Positions 1 through 9,020 of a stretch of DNA of 64,000 nucleotides are shown piece after piece (position 1 is the first letter of the stretch; each line of letters starts with the position of its first letter). The position numbers and the translations under genes are program-made. The DNA lies in contig NZ_AP028672.1 in NCBI RefSeq assembly GCF_041154505.1, positions 1,563,001-1,627,000 on the forward strand. Direction: 5' to 3'. This DNA is from Acidovorax sp. A79. Its GTDB lineage: Bacteria > Pseudomonadota > Gammaproteobacteria > Burkholderiales > Burkholderiaceae_C. The notes under the pieces were generated by a model. The model searched no databases. It was not told the origin of the DNA and saw only the letters and a list, made by a program, of their open reading frames with translations.

Positions 1-510
1 CGCATCGGCGCCCTGCAGGTTGGCCTCGTGGCCGAACACCAGCACCACGCCGCAGTAGCTGATCAGCATGCCCACGGCCTGGCCCCAGCGGATGCCGCGC
101 CGGTACAGCACCCAGCCGAGCATCACCACCAGCGTGGGGTTCAGGTACAGGATGAGGCGCTCCAGGCTGGCGCTGATGTAGGCCAGCCCCGCGAAGTCCA
201 GAAAGCTCGCCAGGTAGTAGCCCGTGAGCCCCAGGCCCAGCACGCCCAGCCAGTCCTTGCGCGACAGGGGCGGCTTGCCCCGGCTGGCCCACCAGGCCAT
301 CACGGCGAAGATGGGCAGCGCAAACAACATGCGGTACATGATGAGCGTGACCGCGTCCACTCCGTAGCGGTACGCGAGCTTGACGATGATGGCCTTGCCG
401 CTGAAGGCGATGGAGCCCAGCAGGGCGAGCAACAGGCCGGTTGCTACATTTTTTCTAGCTGCTAGCGCTTGTACTGATTGGGCTGGAGGCACTTTTTTCT
501 CAAATCTCAT
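1..510 (-). CDS. EamA/DMT-family inner-membrane permease (3' part beyond window)
   Basis: The minus frame reads from an ATG at 510 to the left edge, about 170 codons, so the C-terminal half lies outside the window. After a short polar N-terminus come hydrophobic helices with the pattern of drug/metabolite transporters, starting around GLLLALLGSIAFSGKAII and followed by LIMYRMLFALPIF and LERLILYLNPTLVV. Full family members have about 300 residues and 10 membrane helices. The substrate cannot be told. The start codon overlaps the stop of the upstream gamma-glutamyltransferase-like gene by one base (TGATG), so the two are probably translated together. The first 20 or so codons fall inside a dispersed repeat, so the N-terminus may have been extended by it. 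Confidence 0.85.
   Translation of the reverse strand, partial: MRFEKKVPPAQSVQALAARKNVATGLLLALLGSIAFSGKAIIVKLAYRYGVDAVTLIMYRMLFALPIFAVMAWWASRGKPPLSRKDWLGVLGLGLTGYYLASFLDFAGLAYISASLERLILYLNPTLVVMLGWVLYRRGIRWGQAVGMLISYCGVVLVFGHEANLQGADA
441..504 (+). repeat. Dispersed Comamonadaceae-type short repeat, copy 1
   Basis: This stretch opens with TTGCTACATTTTTT, has the core AGCTGCTAGCGCTTGT, and ends with GGAGGCACTTTTTT. Closely related sequences occur at 21871-21933 (inverted) and 35690-35750. Here it lies over the first codons of the EamA permease on the opposite strand. Confidence 0.6.
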
Positions 511-2132
511 CAATAGCCGGCCACCTGGCCATCGCGGCGCGGATCGCTGGCGGCCAGGTAGCCCTGCACCTTGGGGTCGCCCATGCGCCAGATGAACTGG
601 CCGGCACCGAAGTCCTGGTAGGAGTCCTGCAGCACCTCCATCTGGTGCCCCAGGCCGAGCAGCCCCTGCACCGTGGCGGCGGGCATGGCGGCCTCGACGT
701 TGATCGACAGCCCTTCGTTGAAGCGCCAGCGCGGCGCATCGCAGGCCGCCTGCGGGTTCTGGCCATAGTCCAGCATGCGCACCAGGGTCTGCAGGTGGCC
801 CTGGGGCTGCATGTTGGCCCCCATCACGCCGTAGCTCATCACGGGCTGGCCGTTCTGCGTGAGGAAGGCGGGGATGATGGTATGAAACGGCCGCTTGCCC
901 GGCGCCACCAGATTGGCGGAATTGGGGCCATCGGGGTCGGTGCTGAACGCCTGGCCCCGGTTCTGCAGACTGATGCCGAACGTGGGCTCCACGCAACCCG
1001 AGCCAAAGCCCATGTAGTTGCTCTGGATGAAGCTCACCATCATGCCGTTCTCGTCGGCCGCGGTCAGGTAGATCGTGCCGCCCTTGGCCGGATTGCCCGC
1101 CCCGAAATCCTGCGCCTGCTTCATGTCGATCAGTTTGGCACGGGATGCCAGGTACGCGTCATCGAGCATTTGGGCGGGTGTCACCTCCATGGACGATGGC
1201 TCGGCCACGTAGCGGTACACATCGGCGAACGCGAGTTTCATCGCCTCGATCTGCAGGTGCTGGGACGCAGTGCCATCCACGGGCAGGCCCGCCAGATCGA
1301 ACTGGTCGAGGATGCCCAGCGCGATGAGGGCGGCGATGCCTTGCCCGTTGGGCGGGATCTCGTGCAGCGTGTGGCCCCGGTAGTTGCGGGCCATGGGGGT
1401 GACCCATTCGGGCCGGTGCGCCGCCAGATCCGCCAGCGCCAGGCTGCCGCCCTGGGCCTGCGAGAAGGCCACCAGCGCCTGGGCGATTTCGCCCGTGTAG
1501 AACGCCTGCCCCCGCGTGGCGCCGATGGCGCGCAAGGCACGCGCAGCCGCCGCGAACTGGAACAGCTCACCCACCCGCGGCGCGCGCCCCCAGGGCATGA
1601 AGCTCCGCGCAAACCCTGGCTGCGACTGCAGCTCGGGCACGGCGGCGGCCCATTTCTGCTGCACCACCACCGGCACCAGGTAGCCGCGCTCGGCGATCTC
1701 GGCGGCGGGCTCCATCAGGTCGGCAAAAGGCAGCTTGCCAAAGCGCTCGGACAGGGCCACCCAGGCGCTGACGGCGCCCGGCACGGTGACGGCATCCATG
1801 CCGCGCCGGGGCGGCGTCGCCTGCTCCCTGCCGTAGCGGCTGTGAAAGTACCCGGGCGTCCAGGCGGCGGGCGCGCGGCCCGAGGCGTTGAGCCCCTGCA
1901 AGGCCTGCCCGTCCCAGAGGATGCAGAACGCATCGCTGCCCAGGCCATTGCTCACGGGCTCGCAGATCGTCATGGCAGCGGCCGCCGCCACGGCCGCATC
2001 GACGGCATTGCCGCCCTGCTGCAGCATGCGCAAGCCCGCCTGGGCAGCCAGCGGGTGGGACGTGGAAACGACATTGCGCGCAAACACCGGCAGGCGGGTG
2101 CTGGCATAGGAAGAGGTGTAGCTGAACGGCAT
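510..2132 (-). CDS. Gamma-glutamyltransferase family protein (Ntn hydrolase), cytoplasmic type
   Basis: The 540-residue product is a gamma-glutamyltransferase/acylase-like protein. These enzymes are made as one chain and cut themselves in front of a nucleophilic threonine. The N-terminal part carries LQQGGNAVDAAVAAA and EPVSNGLGSDAF, both typical of the large subunit. The likely cleavage region is KGGTIYLTAADENG in the second half, followed by FIQSNYMGFGSG and a small-subunit-like end. No signal peptide is visible, unlike periplasmic GGT of enterics, so it resembles the YwrD-like branch and may act on a substrate other than glutathione. It is translationally coupled to the EamA permease, which might move its substrate or product; that is inference. 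The length is normal for the family. Confidence 0.85.
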   Translation of the reverse strand: MPFSYTSSYASTRLPVFARNVVSTSHPLAAQAGLRMLQQGGNAVDAAVAAAAAMTICEPVSNGLGSDAFCILWDGQALQGLNASGRAPAAWTPGYFHSRYGREQATPPRRGMDAVTVPGAVSAWVALSERFGKLPFADLMEPAAEIAERGYLVPVVVQQKWAAAVPELQSQPGFARSFMPWGRAPRVGELFQFAAAARALRAIGATRGQAFYTGEIAQALVAFSQAQGGSLALADLAAHRPEWVTPMARNYRGHTLHEIPPNGQGIAALIALGILDQFDLAGLPVDGTASQHLQIEAMKLAFADVYRYVAEPSSMEVTPAQMLDDAYLASRAKLIDMKQAQDFGAGNPAKGGTIYLTAADENGMMVSFIQSNYMGFGSGCVEPTFGISLQNRGQAFSTDPDGPNSANLVAPGKRPFHTIIPAFLTQNGQPVMSYGVMGANMQPQGHLQTLVRMLDYGQNPQAACDAPRWRFNEGLSINVEAAMPAATVQGLLGLGHQMEVLQDSYQDFGAGQFIWRMGDPKVQGYLAASDPRRDGQVAGY

Positions 2133-2183
2133 CGGGCCATTATCTGCCGCTGCCGGCGGCTGCGCCCCGCCCCCTGCGCGGCT

Positions 2184-3482
2184 TCAATGGCGCTTGCGGA
2201 ACACCTTGTGGTGCAGCCTTCGCAGAGACCACCAGACGCCCACGGCCACCACCGGAATCGCAATGGCGGCCGTCGTCTCGGGGGAAAGCGGCCAGCCCAG
2301 CTTCTGCGCTCCCTTGGCCAGGTAGCTCACCAGGCCAACGATGTAGTACGTGATCGCCGCCACCGAGAGGCCTTCCACCGTGGACTGCATCTGGAGCTGC
2401 AGGTCCTGGCGGTGGTTCATGGTGGTCAGCAGCGCCTGGCTGCTTTGCTGCTGCTCGATCTCCACCCGGGTGCGCAGCAGGTTGCTCATGCGCGAGACGC
2501 GCTGCGACAGCGCATCCTGCCGGCGGGTCGCCCACTCGCAGGTGCTGCGCGCGGGCGTGAGGCGCCGGTCCATGAACTCGCGGATGGTCTGCATGCCCGC
2601 CAGGCGCGATTCGGCGATGTCCTCGATGCGGCGGTCCAGCAGCTCGAAGTAGGCGCTGCTGGCCGAGAAACGCGAGTGCGTGGCGGCGTACTGGCTTTCC
2701 ACCTGCCCGGCCAGCCGGGTCAGGCGGTCCAGCAGCACGGGCTCGGCATCGCGGTTGGCGGTGCGGATGGCGTCGGCCAGCTCGGCCAGCTCACGCTCGG
2801 CGAACGCCAGCACGCTGGCCGCCTCGCGCGCCGCGGGCAGGCCCAGCAGGGCCGCCATGCGGTAGGTCTCGATTTCGAGCAGGCGCTGCACCAGCCGCCC
2901 CAGGCGGCGCTGCGTCATGCCCCCCGCGAGCAGCACCATGCGCGAGAAACCGTCGGCATGGATGGCGAAGTCGGTGTAGACCTCGCCATGCCCGTCGGCC
3001 ACGGTGGAGGCCACCAGCGTGTCCTCGTGCAGCACGTGCTTGACCAGCGAGCCCGAGCCAAAGGTGTGCGTGGGCAGCACCCAGAGATTCAGGCTGCACA
3101 GGCATTGCCCGGGCAGGGCCGCCAGCCACTCGCGGGGCACGGCATCCACCGCGCTGGCGGGCTCCCGCTCGCCGAAGGCATCCGCCGTCGCGGGCACCAT
3201 GAAAGTCCAGGAGACGAACTCGGTGTGCAGTTCCCACCGCATGCGGTAGGCGCCCAGGTCCATGCGCAGGTGTGTGGTGTGCGCATCGGGCAGGGCCATG
3301 TGGTGGTCGCGCAGGAGGGCGGCGACATGGGCCCGGCTCGCTTCGCGCCCGGCCGCATCGGCCAGCATCACGATGTGCGCGATGGCCAGGGGGGCCGTCA
3401 TGGCCTCGGGCGGGCGGGCGTGGATTTCGTTGTGCAGCATCGCCCGGTGGGGATGCTGCGGCAGATGGAATGGAGTGGACAT
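2184..3482 (-). CDS. DUF3422 family membrane-anchored protein
   Basis: The product has 432 residues from the ATG at 3482. An open frame continues upstream to 3557, but that part crosses the terminator of tctA and is unlikely to be translated. The N-terminal half has the conserved HNEIHARPPEA segment of DUF3422, and the middle is rich in heptad-like helices (ELAELADAIRTAN, QSQAL). The C-terminus has two hydrophobic helices (ITYYIVGLVSYLAKG and AIAIPVVAVGVWW) ending in a basic tail, so it is probably an inner-membrane protein. The family is widespread in beta- and alpha-proteobacteria and its function is unknown. It lies downstream of tctA in the same direction but behind a terminator. Confidence 0.8.
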   Translation of the reverse strand: MSTPFHLPQHPHRAMLHNEIHARPPEAMTAPLAIAHIVMLADAAGREASRAHVAALLRDHHMALPDAHTTHLRMDLGAYRMRWELHTEFVSWTFMVPATADAFGEREPASAVDAVPREWLAALPGQCLCSLNLWVLPTHTFGSGSLVKHVLHEDTLVASTVADGHGEVYTDFAIHADGFSRMVLLAGGMTQRRLGRLVQRLLEIETYRMAALLGLPAAREAASVLAFAERELAELADAIRTANRDAEPVLLDRLTRLAGQVESQYAATHSRFSASSAYFELLDRRIEDIAESRLAGMQTIREFMDRRLTPARSTCEWATRRQDALSQRVSRMSNLLRTRVEIEQQQSSQALLTTMNHRQDLQLQMQSTVEGLSVAAITYYIVGLVSYLAKGAQKLGWPLSPETTAAIAIPVVAVGVWWSLRRLHHKVFRKRH

Positions 3483-3542
3483 GCGGACCTCTGCCCGCGA
3501 TTGTCCACTGGCGCCGAGGGTGCGCAGGCCCCCGGGCTCTCC

Positions 3543-3569
3543 AAAAAACAACGGCACCCGAAGGTGCCG
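3543..3569 (-). terminator. Rho-independent terminator of tctBA
   Basis: On the minus strand CGGCACC-TTCG-GGTGCCG forms a perfect 7-bp stem with a stable TTCG loop and is followed within four bases by TTTTTT. It lies about 35 bases after the tctA stop codon. Confidence 0.85.
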
Positions 3570-3602
3570 CTGTTCTGGAGTCGGATGGAAAAAGAGGTGC
3601 GA

Positions 3603-5114
3603 TCAGTCTTCCACGAACGCTTCCTCGCGCTTGTTCTTCACCGAAGGCAGCAGCACGATGACGAGCAGCAGCGCAGCGGCAGCGAGCAGGCCGGCCGACA
3701 GCGGACGCGTGACGAACACGCTCCAGTCGCCACGCGACAGCAGCAGCGCACGGCGCAGGTTCTCTTCCATCATCGGGCCCAGGATGAACCCGAGCAGCAA
3801 GGGTGCGGGTTCCGTGCCCAGCTTGTGGAAGATGTAGCCGATCAGGCCGAATGCACCCACCATCCAGATGTCGAAGGTGTTGTTGTTGGTGGAGTACACG
3901 CCCACCGCGCAGAACAGCACGATGGAGGGGTACAGCCAGCGGTACGGCACGGTCAGCAGCTTGATCCAGATGCCGATCAGGGGCAGGTTCAGGATCACCA
4001 GCATGGCGTTGCCGATCCACATCGAAGCGATCAGGCCCCAGAACAGTTCGGGGTTGCTGGTCATCACCTGGGGACCAGGCTGGATGTTGTGGATGGTCAT
4101 CGCGCCCACCATCAGCGCCATCACGGCGTTGGGAGGGATACCGAGCGTCAGCAGCGGGATGAAGGAGGTCTGCGAACCGGCGTTGTTGGCCGACTCGGGA
4201 GCCGCCACGCCACGGATGTTGCCTTGGCCGAAGGGGACTTCACCGGGCTTGAGCTTGGTCTTCTTCTCGACCGTGTAGGCCGCAAACGCCGCCAGCAGCG
4301 CACCGCCACCGGGCAGGATGCCCAGCGCCGCGCCCAGTGCCGTGCCGCGCAGCACGGCAGGAATCATGCGCTTGAAGTCTTCCTTGGTGGGGAACAGGCC
4401 CTCGACCTTGGCAGTGAACACTTCGCGCTCGTCATCGGGGCGCGAGAGGTTGGCAATGATTTCGCCGTAGCCGAACACGCCCATGGCGATGGTCACGAAG
4501 CCGATGCCGTCGGTCAGTTCAGGGATGTCGAAGCTGAAGCGGGCCACGCCCGAGTTCACGTCGGTACCCACCAGGCCCATCAGCAGGCCCAGCACGATCA
4601 TGGCCACGGCCTTGAGCAGCGAACCCGAGGCCAGCACCACGGCACCGATCAGGCCCAGCACCATCAGCGAGAAGTATTCGGCGGGGCCGAACTTGAAGGC
4701 CACTTCGGTCAGCGGGGGCGCGAAGGCCGCCAGGATCAGCGTGCCCACGCAGCCGGCGAAGAACGAGCCCAGCCCGGCCGCCGCAAGCGCCGGCCCCGCT
4801 CGGCCCTTGCGCGCCATCTGGTAGCCATCGATCACGGTCACCACCGAGGACGATTCACCCGGCAGGTTCACCAGGATGGCGGTGGTGGAGCCGCCGTACT
4901 GGGCGCCGTAGTAGATGCCGGCCAGCATGATCAGCGCAGCCACGGGAGGCAGTGCATAGGTGGCGGGCAGCAGCATGGCAATGGTGGCCACGGGGCCGAT
5001 GCCGGGCAGCACGCCGATCAGCGTGCCCAGCAGGCAGCCGATGAAACAGTAGATCAGGTTCTGGAACGTGAAGGCCACGCCAAAACCGAGCGAGAGGTTG
5101 TTAATCAAATCCAT
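3603..5114 (-). CDS. tctA: Tripartite tricarboxylate transporter, large permease subunit TctA
   Basis: The 503-residue protein has the normal TctA length and about twelve hydrophobic segments. Family landmarks are GTLIGVLPGIGPVATIAMLLP near the start, GIYYGAQYGGSTTAIL and GILPGGGALLAAF. It forms the secondary-transport pore that moves citrate-like carboxylates with sodium or protons, working with a small membrane subunit and a periplasmic binding protein. A good ribosome site (AGGAGC) precedes the ATG. It follows tctB by 15 bases. No tctC-type binding-protein gene is next to it in this window, so the receptor must come from elsewhere; Comamonadaceae often carry many orphan receptors. Confidence 0.93.
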   Translation of the reverse strand: MDLINNLSLGFGVAFTFQNLIYCFIGCLLGTLIGVLPGIGPVATIAMLLPATYALPPVAALIMLAGIYYGAQYGGSTTAILVNLPGESSSVVTVIDGYQMARKGRAGPALAAAGLGSFFAGCVGTLILAAFAPPLTEVAFKFGPAEYFSLMVLGLIGAVVLASGSLLKAVAMIVLGLLMGLVGTDVNSGVARFSFDIPELTDGIGFVTIAMGVFGYGEIIANLSRPDDEREVFTAKVEGLFPTKEDFKRMIPAVLRGTALGAALGILPGGGALLAAFAAYTVEKKTKLKPGEVPFGQGNIRGVAAPESANNAGSQTSFIPLLTLGIPPNAVMALMVGAMTIHNIQPGPQVMTSNPELFWGLIASMWIGNAMLVILNLPLIGIWIKLLTVPYRWLYPSIVLFCAVGVYSTNNNTFDIWMVGAFGLIGYIFHKLGTEPAPLLLGFILGPMMEENLRRALLLSRGDWSVFVTRPLSAGLLAAAALLLVIVLLPSVKNKREEAFVED

Positions 5115-5129
5115 GGTCGGTGCTCCTGC

Positions 5130-5618
5130 TCAACCCGTGATGAAACTCGGCCACACAGGGAACTGCAGCTTGAGCGCCCAGACGAATGCCACGTAACTGC
5201 CGACAGCCAAGACCGTGGCCAGCACGAACACCGCCTTGGCGTTGAACTCATTGCCAGCCAGGCTGGAGATGAAGGTCAGCGCGTAGATGCCCACGATGAG
5301 GCCCATGGCCGGAATGCCCAGGCTCGGCAGGCCGCCCAGCAGGATGCCGAACGCGAAGTTGGCGGCCAGGATGAAGAACAGCGGCTTCCAGGCCCACTTT
5401 CCGATCTTGTCGCCATCCTGGGTTTCCACCGTGGTGGCCTTGAAGGTGATCGCGCTGCCGATGATGGCCAGCAGGATCCCCAGCAGCAGCGGGAAGTAGC
5501 CCGGGCCCATGCGGGCACCGTTACCGACGTTGTACGTGGTTGCACCCCACGCGAACGCCACACCGACACCCATGAACATGAGGCCGGCAAAGAAGTCTTT
5601 TTGACTTTTGATTTTCAC
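5130..5618 (-). CDS. tctB: Tripartite tricarboxylate transporter, small membrane subunit TctB
   Basis: I place the start at a GTG at 5618, because AAGGAGAC lies five bases before it; a longer frame to 5693 lacks such a site. The resulting 162-residue protein has four hydrophobic helices (starting with DFFAGLMFMGVGVAFAWG) with the TctB layout. It pairs with TctA in the membrane. The gene is first in the tctBA unit, which ends at the terminator at 3543-3569. Confidence 0.9.
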   Translation of the reverse strand: MKIKSQKDFFAGLMFMGVGVAFAWGATTYNVGNGARMGPGYFPLLLGILLAIIGSAITFKATTVETQDGDKIGKWAWKPLFFILAANFAFGILLGGLPSLGIPAMGLIVGIYALTFISSLAGNEFNAKAVFVLATVLAVGSYVAFVWALKLQFPVWPSFITG

Positions 5619-5742
5619 GAATTGTCTCCTTGGCGGAAATCTCGACTGCGCGATTGTGGGGGCAACCAGAGCGCGCGCGGATGTGGATTCCACCTACATC
5701 CGGTAACGACTGGCCGCCCAGACCCCGCCCGCGCGGCGGACT

Positions 5743-7536
5743 TCACTCCAGGGGTGGCGTCGCGGTGATCACCTCGTCCAGCGTGGTCAGGCCTTCAGCC
5801 ACCCGCAAGGCGCCCGCCAGGCGCAACGGCCGCATGCCGTCCTGCACGGCCTGGCGGCGCAGCATGTCGATGGAGGGCGCCTGGTTGATCTTTTCCTTGA
5901 GCGCCTCGCTCACCGTGAGCAGCTCATACAGGCCCATGCGGCCGCGAAAGCCGCTCATGCGGCAGTCCACGCAGCCCACGGGCTTGTACGGCTGGTAGCC
6001 GCCGCTGAGCTTCCAGGGCTTGACCACCGCCATCAGGGTCTCGCGGTCCGCCGCATCGTCCTTCTGCTTGCACTGCCTGCACAGGGTGCGCACCAGGCGC
6101 TGCGCCAGCACCCCGAGCAGGGTGGCGTTCAGGAGGTAGGGCGGCACGCCCAGCTCCATCATCCGGGTGATGGCGGACGGGGCATCGTTGGTGTGCAGGG
6201 TCGAGAACACCAGGTGGCCCGTGAGCGCCGCCTGGATGGCCATCTCGGCCGTCTCCAGGTCGCGGATTTCACCCACCATGATGATGTCCGGGTCCTGGCG
6301 CATCAGGGCGCGCAGGCCTTCGGCGAAGTTGAAGTCGAGCTGCGGCTGCACCTGCGTCTGGTTGAAGCTGGGCTCGATCATTTCGATGGGGTCTTCCACC
6401 GTGCTGACGTTGACCTCCTCGGTCGCCACCCGCTTGAGCGTGGAATACAGCGTGGTGGTCTTGCCCGAGCCGGTGGGCCCGGTCACCAGGATGATGCCGT
6501 GCGGGCGCTTGACCAGCCCTTCCCAGCGGGCGGCGTCGTGCTGGGCAAAACCCAGGGCATCGAGGTCCTTGACGGCGTTGTCCGGGTCGAAGATCCGCAT
6601 GACCATCTTCTCGCCGAACGCCGTGGGCAGGGTGGACAGCCGCATTTCCACCTCGTCGCCGCGCTGGTTGCGCGTCTTGATGCGGCCGTCCTGCGGGCGG
6701 CGCTTTTCCACCACGTCGATGCGCCCGAGCAGCTTGATGCGCGAGACCATGGCGTTGTGCACCCCCATGGGCATCTGGTAGACGGGGTGCAGCACGCCGT
6801 CGATGCGAAACCGGATCACCCCCTGGTCGCGCCGCGGCTCCAGGTGGATGTCGCTGGCGCGCTGGTCGAACGCGTACTGCCAGAGCCAGTCCACGACCTT
6901 GACCACGCCCTGGTCATTGGCGTCGAGCTGCTTGTTGCTCTTGCCCAGCTCGACCAGCTGCTCGAAGCTGCTGCCCCCGGAATTGCCCCCCGCCTTCTGG
7001 GCGGCGCGCACCGACTTGGCCAGCGCGAAGAACTCCGCCGTGAACCGATGGATGTCCAGCGGGCTGGCCACCACGCGGCGCACGGTCCGCCGCGACTGCC
7101 GCTCCACCTCCGCGACCCAGTCGTCAATGAAGGGCTCCGAGGTGGCCACCACCACTTCCTTGGGGGTCACCTGCACGGGCAGCACCTTGTGGCGCTCGGC
7201 ATAGGTGGCGCTCATGGTGTCGGCCACGCGCCCCACGTCTACCTTGAGCGGATCGATGCGCAGGTAGGGCAGTCCTGCCCGCTTGGCCAGGTACTCGGAC
7301 AGGGTCTCGATGTCCAGCGGCTTGCCGTCGCTGGCGCGCTCCATGGCCACGTTGGCCAGGCGCACCAGCGCATGCTGCGAGCTTTCGGCCTGCGAGCAGC
7401 GCGCGATGGTGCGCTGCGCCTCTTCCGGGGAGATCACCTGGTCATCGCTGAGCCACTGCACCACCCGGCGCCAGTCCACCGGCCCCGCATAGGGCCGGAC
7501 CGCCACGCCATCCGGAGAAACAAGGGATGTTTTCAT
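5743..7536 (-). CDS. GspE/PilB-type secretion or pilus assembly ATPase
   Basis: The 597-residue product powers assembly of type II secretion pseudopili or type IV pili. It has an N-terminal MshEN/GspE-N-like domain, then an ATPase core with Walker A GPTGSGKTT, the aspartate-box and Walker B region DPDIIMVGEIRD, and the histidine box STLHTNDA. A zinc-binding pair CRQC...CVDC follows. The ATG at 7536 is preceded by AAAGG; a TTG directly upstream is less likely. No other secretion or pilus gene lies beside it, so the partner complex is encoded elsewhere. Stand-alone gspE/pilB-like genes near a spermidine-synthase-like gene are common in this bacterial family (recalled, not tested). Confidence 0.88.
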   Translation of the reverse strand: MKTSLVSPDGVAVRPYAGPVDWRRVVQWLSDDQVISPEEAQRTIARCSQAESSQHALVRLANVAMERASDGKPLDIETLSEYLAKRAGLPYLRIDPLKVDVGRVADTMSATYAERHKVLPVQVTPKEVVVATSEPFIDDWVAEVERQSRRTVRRVVASPLDIHRFTAEFFALAKSVRAAQKAGGNSGGSSFEQLVELGKSNKQLDANDQGVVKVVDWLWQYAFDQRASDIHLEPRRDQGVIRFRIDGVLHPVYQMPMGVHNAMVSRIKLLGRIDVVEKRRPQDGRIKTRNQRGDEVEMRLSTLPTAFGEKMVMRIFDPDNAVKDLDALGFAQHDAARWEGLVKRPHGIILVTGPTGSGKTTTLYSTLKRVATEEVNVSTVEDPIEMIEPSFNQTQVQPQLDFNFAEGLRALMRQDPDIIMVGEIRDLETAEMAIQAALTGHLVFSTLHTNDAPSAITRMMELGVPPYLLNATLLGVLAQRLVRTLCRQCKQKDDAADRETLMAVVKPWKLSGGYQPYKPVGCVDCRMSGFRGRMGLYELLTVSEALKEKINQAPSIDMLRRQAVQDGMRPLRLAGALRVAEGLTTLDEVITATPPLE

Positions 7537-7575
7537 CAAGAACCTTTCCAGAATGAAGCCATGGGCCGGCGGTGG

Positions 7576-8343
7576 TCAGGCCACCACCGGCTTGAAGGCC
7601 CGCAGCCACTTGGCGGTGGGCAGATCCCAGCGGGCCTGGATAGCCTCGGCCCGCGCGGACAGTTCGGTGCGCTTGGGGCGGGTGGGCGTGCGCTGCGCGA
7701 GCACCACGGTGTTGCCCTCGCGCGTGGGCTTGAACGACCAGAGCGCCTCTTCGCCGAAAGCGGCCGCCATGCTCTGCAGGCTGCGGCCGTAGCTCGAGGC
7801 CCGGCCAAACAGGTTGACGGTCATGCTGCCGGTATCGGTCAGCAGCGCGCGGCAGTCCGCGTAGAAATCCGGGCTGTCGAGCACGGGCGCGGCCGCCTCG
7901 TGGTCATACAGGTCCACGGCCAGCGCATCCACCGTGCCCAGCCACATGGGGTTCCTGATCTCCTGCGCGGCATCGGCCAGCACCACGCGCAGCTTGGGCC
8001 CGTCGGGCGGCAGCTTGAACCACTGCCGGCACACCGCCAGCACCTGGGGGTTGAGCTCGATGGCCGTGGTGCAGATGCGCAGCTTCTTGTGGCAGAACTT
8101 GGTGATGGCGCCCGCCCCCAGCCCCAGCTGCATGGCATGCCCCTTGGACACCTGGGAGGGCTCGGCGAACAGCAGCCAGGCCATCATGCGCTGCACGTAT
8201 TCCAGCTCCAGCTCGAAGGGCTCGGCCACGCGCATGGAGCCCTGGATCCAGGGCGTGCCCAGGTGCAGGTGCCGCACCTCGCCATCGTCGGAGACGCTGA
8301 CTTCGGGCAGTTCGCGGGAGGTGGTGTTCTTTTTTCGTGTCAT
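7576..8343 (-). CDS. Spermidine synthase-like SAM-fold protein
   Basis: This 255-residue protein has a Rossmann-type methyltransferase/aminopropyltransferase core. Landmarks are MQLGLGAGAITKF (nucleotide-binding loop), TAIELNPQVLAVCRQWF (acidic residue at the end of strand 2) and VDALAVDLYDHEAAAP. The N-terminal beta domain of true SpeE is short here, so the polyamine substrate is not assured. It may be a spermidine-synthase-like protein of unknown acceptor. It lies 40 bases upstream of the gspE-like gene in the same direction and is probably cotranscribed with it. Confidence 0.75.
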   Translation of the reverse strand: MTRKKNTTSRELPEVSVSDDGEVRHLHLGTPWIQGSMRVAEPFELELEYVQRMMAWLLFAEPSQVSKGHAMQLGLGAGAITKFCHKKLRICTTAIELNPQVLAVCRQWFKLPPDGPKLRVVLADAAQEIRNPMWLGTVDALAVDLYDHEAAAPVLDSPDFYADCRALLTDTGSMTVNLFGRASSYGRSLQSMAAAFGEEALWSFKPTREGNTVVLAQRTPTRPKRTELSARAEAIQARWDLPTAKWLRAFKPVVA

Positions 8344-8352
8344 TCCAGGCAG

Positions 8353-8925
8353 TCAAAGCAGTCCGTGGGCGGCCATCAGCTCCGCCCAGGCGGCCAATTT
8401 ACGTTCAAAGCTCCAGGAGGCGTTGGCCGGGCTGGTGGAGGGCAGGCGCACGGCATCGACCGGCGGCAGGCGCATCGGCCCCAGGCTTCGCAGCACCGCC
8501 GGGGCATGCCGGTAGCTTTCGGCACCGTTGTGGGCCACGGCCGCCAGCCGGGGGCAGCGCCCGTGCAGGCGCGCAAAGTCGTTGACCTTCGCGTTGCGGA
8601 TGCTGGTGTCCAGGCTGCCTTCCCGCTCGCAGCTTTCATAGACATCCCACAGCCCCAGCCCCCGCGCCAGCAGCCATTCGCAGCGCTGCGCGTAGGGATC
8701 GCCGCTCCCTGCGGGCGGCAGGGGGTGCCCTGGCCAGAGGGCCTGCAGAATCTTCCAGAAATGGTTCTGCGGATGGGCATAGTACTGGCGCGCCCGCAGC
8801 GAGGCCGCGCCCGGAAAGCTGCCCAGGATCAGCACCACCGTCCCTTCGCCAGCGATGGGCGGCAGCCCCTGCCACCGGGTGGTGGCGGGCACGGGCATGG
8901 AACCAGGTGCATGGACGTCAGGCAT
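8353..8925 (-). CDS. Hypoxanthine-DNA glycosylase (UDG superfamily, family 6)
   Basis: The 190-residue product fits DNA-deoxyinosine glycosylases, which remove deaminated adenine from DNA. The motif VLILGSFPGAASL is the family's first active-site loop, followed by QYYAHPQNHFWKIL and, near the C-terminus, RLPSTSPANASW. In this family the asparagine of the PQNHFW block supports catalysis. The length matches the family. It ends nine bases before the spermidine-synthase-like gene, suggesting a joint transcript. A start a little further in (Met10) is possible. Confidence 0.85.
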   Translation of the reverse strand: MPDVHAPGSMPVPATTRWQGLPPIAGEGTVVLILGSFPGAASLRARQYYAHPQNHFWKILQALWPGHPLPPAGSGDPYAQRCEWLLARGLGLWDVYESCEREGSLDTSIRNAKVNDFARLHGRCPRLAAVAHNGAESYRHAPAVLRSLGPMRLPPVDAVRLPSTSPANASWSFERKLAAWAELMAAHGLL

Positions 8926-9020
8926 GCGTCGATTCTGGACTGAAACCGCGCCAGCCCCTGTGCGCGTTCACAAAAAAAGATAGCTGCAAACCGTGCACCA
9001 CACAGCCGAAACCTCCAAAA

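Noticed and set aside
645..5768. A 5-kb open plus-strand frame rich in His, Arg, Gln and Gly
   Set aside because: It lies opposite ggt, DUF3422 and tctBA, whose proteins are clearly real. It has the His/Arg/Gln bias of an antisense frame in GC-rich DNA.
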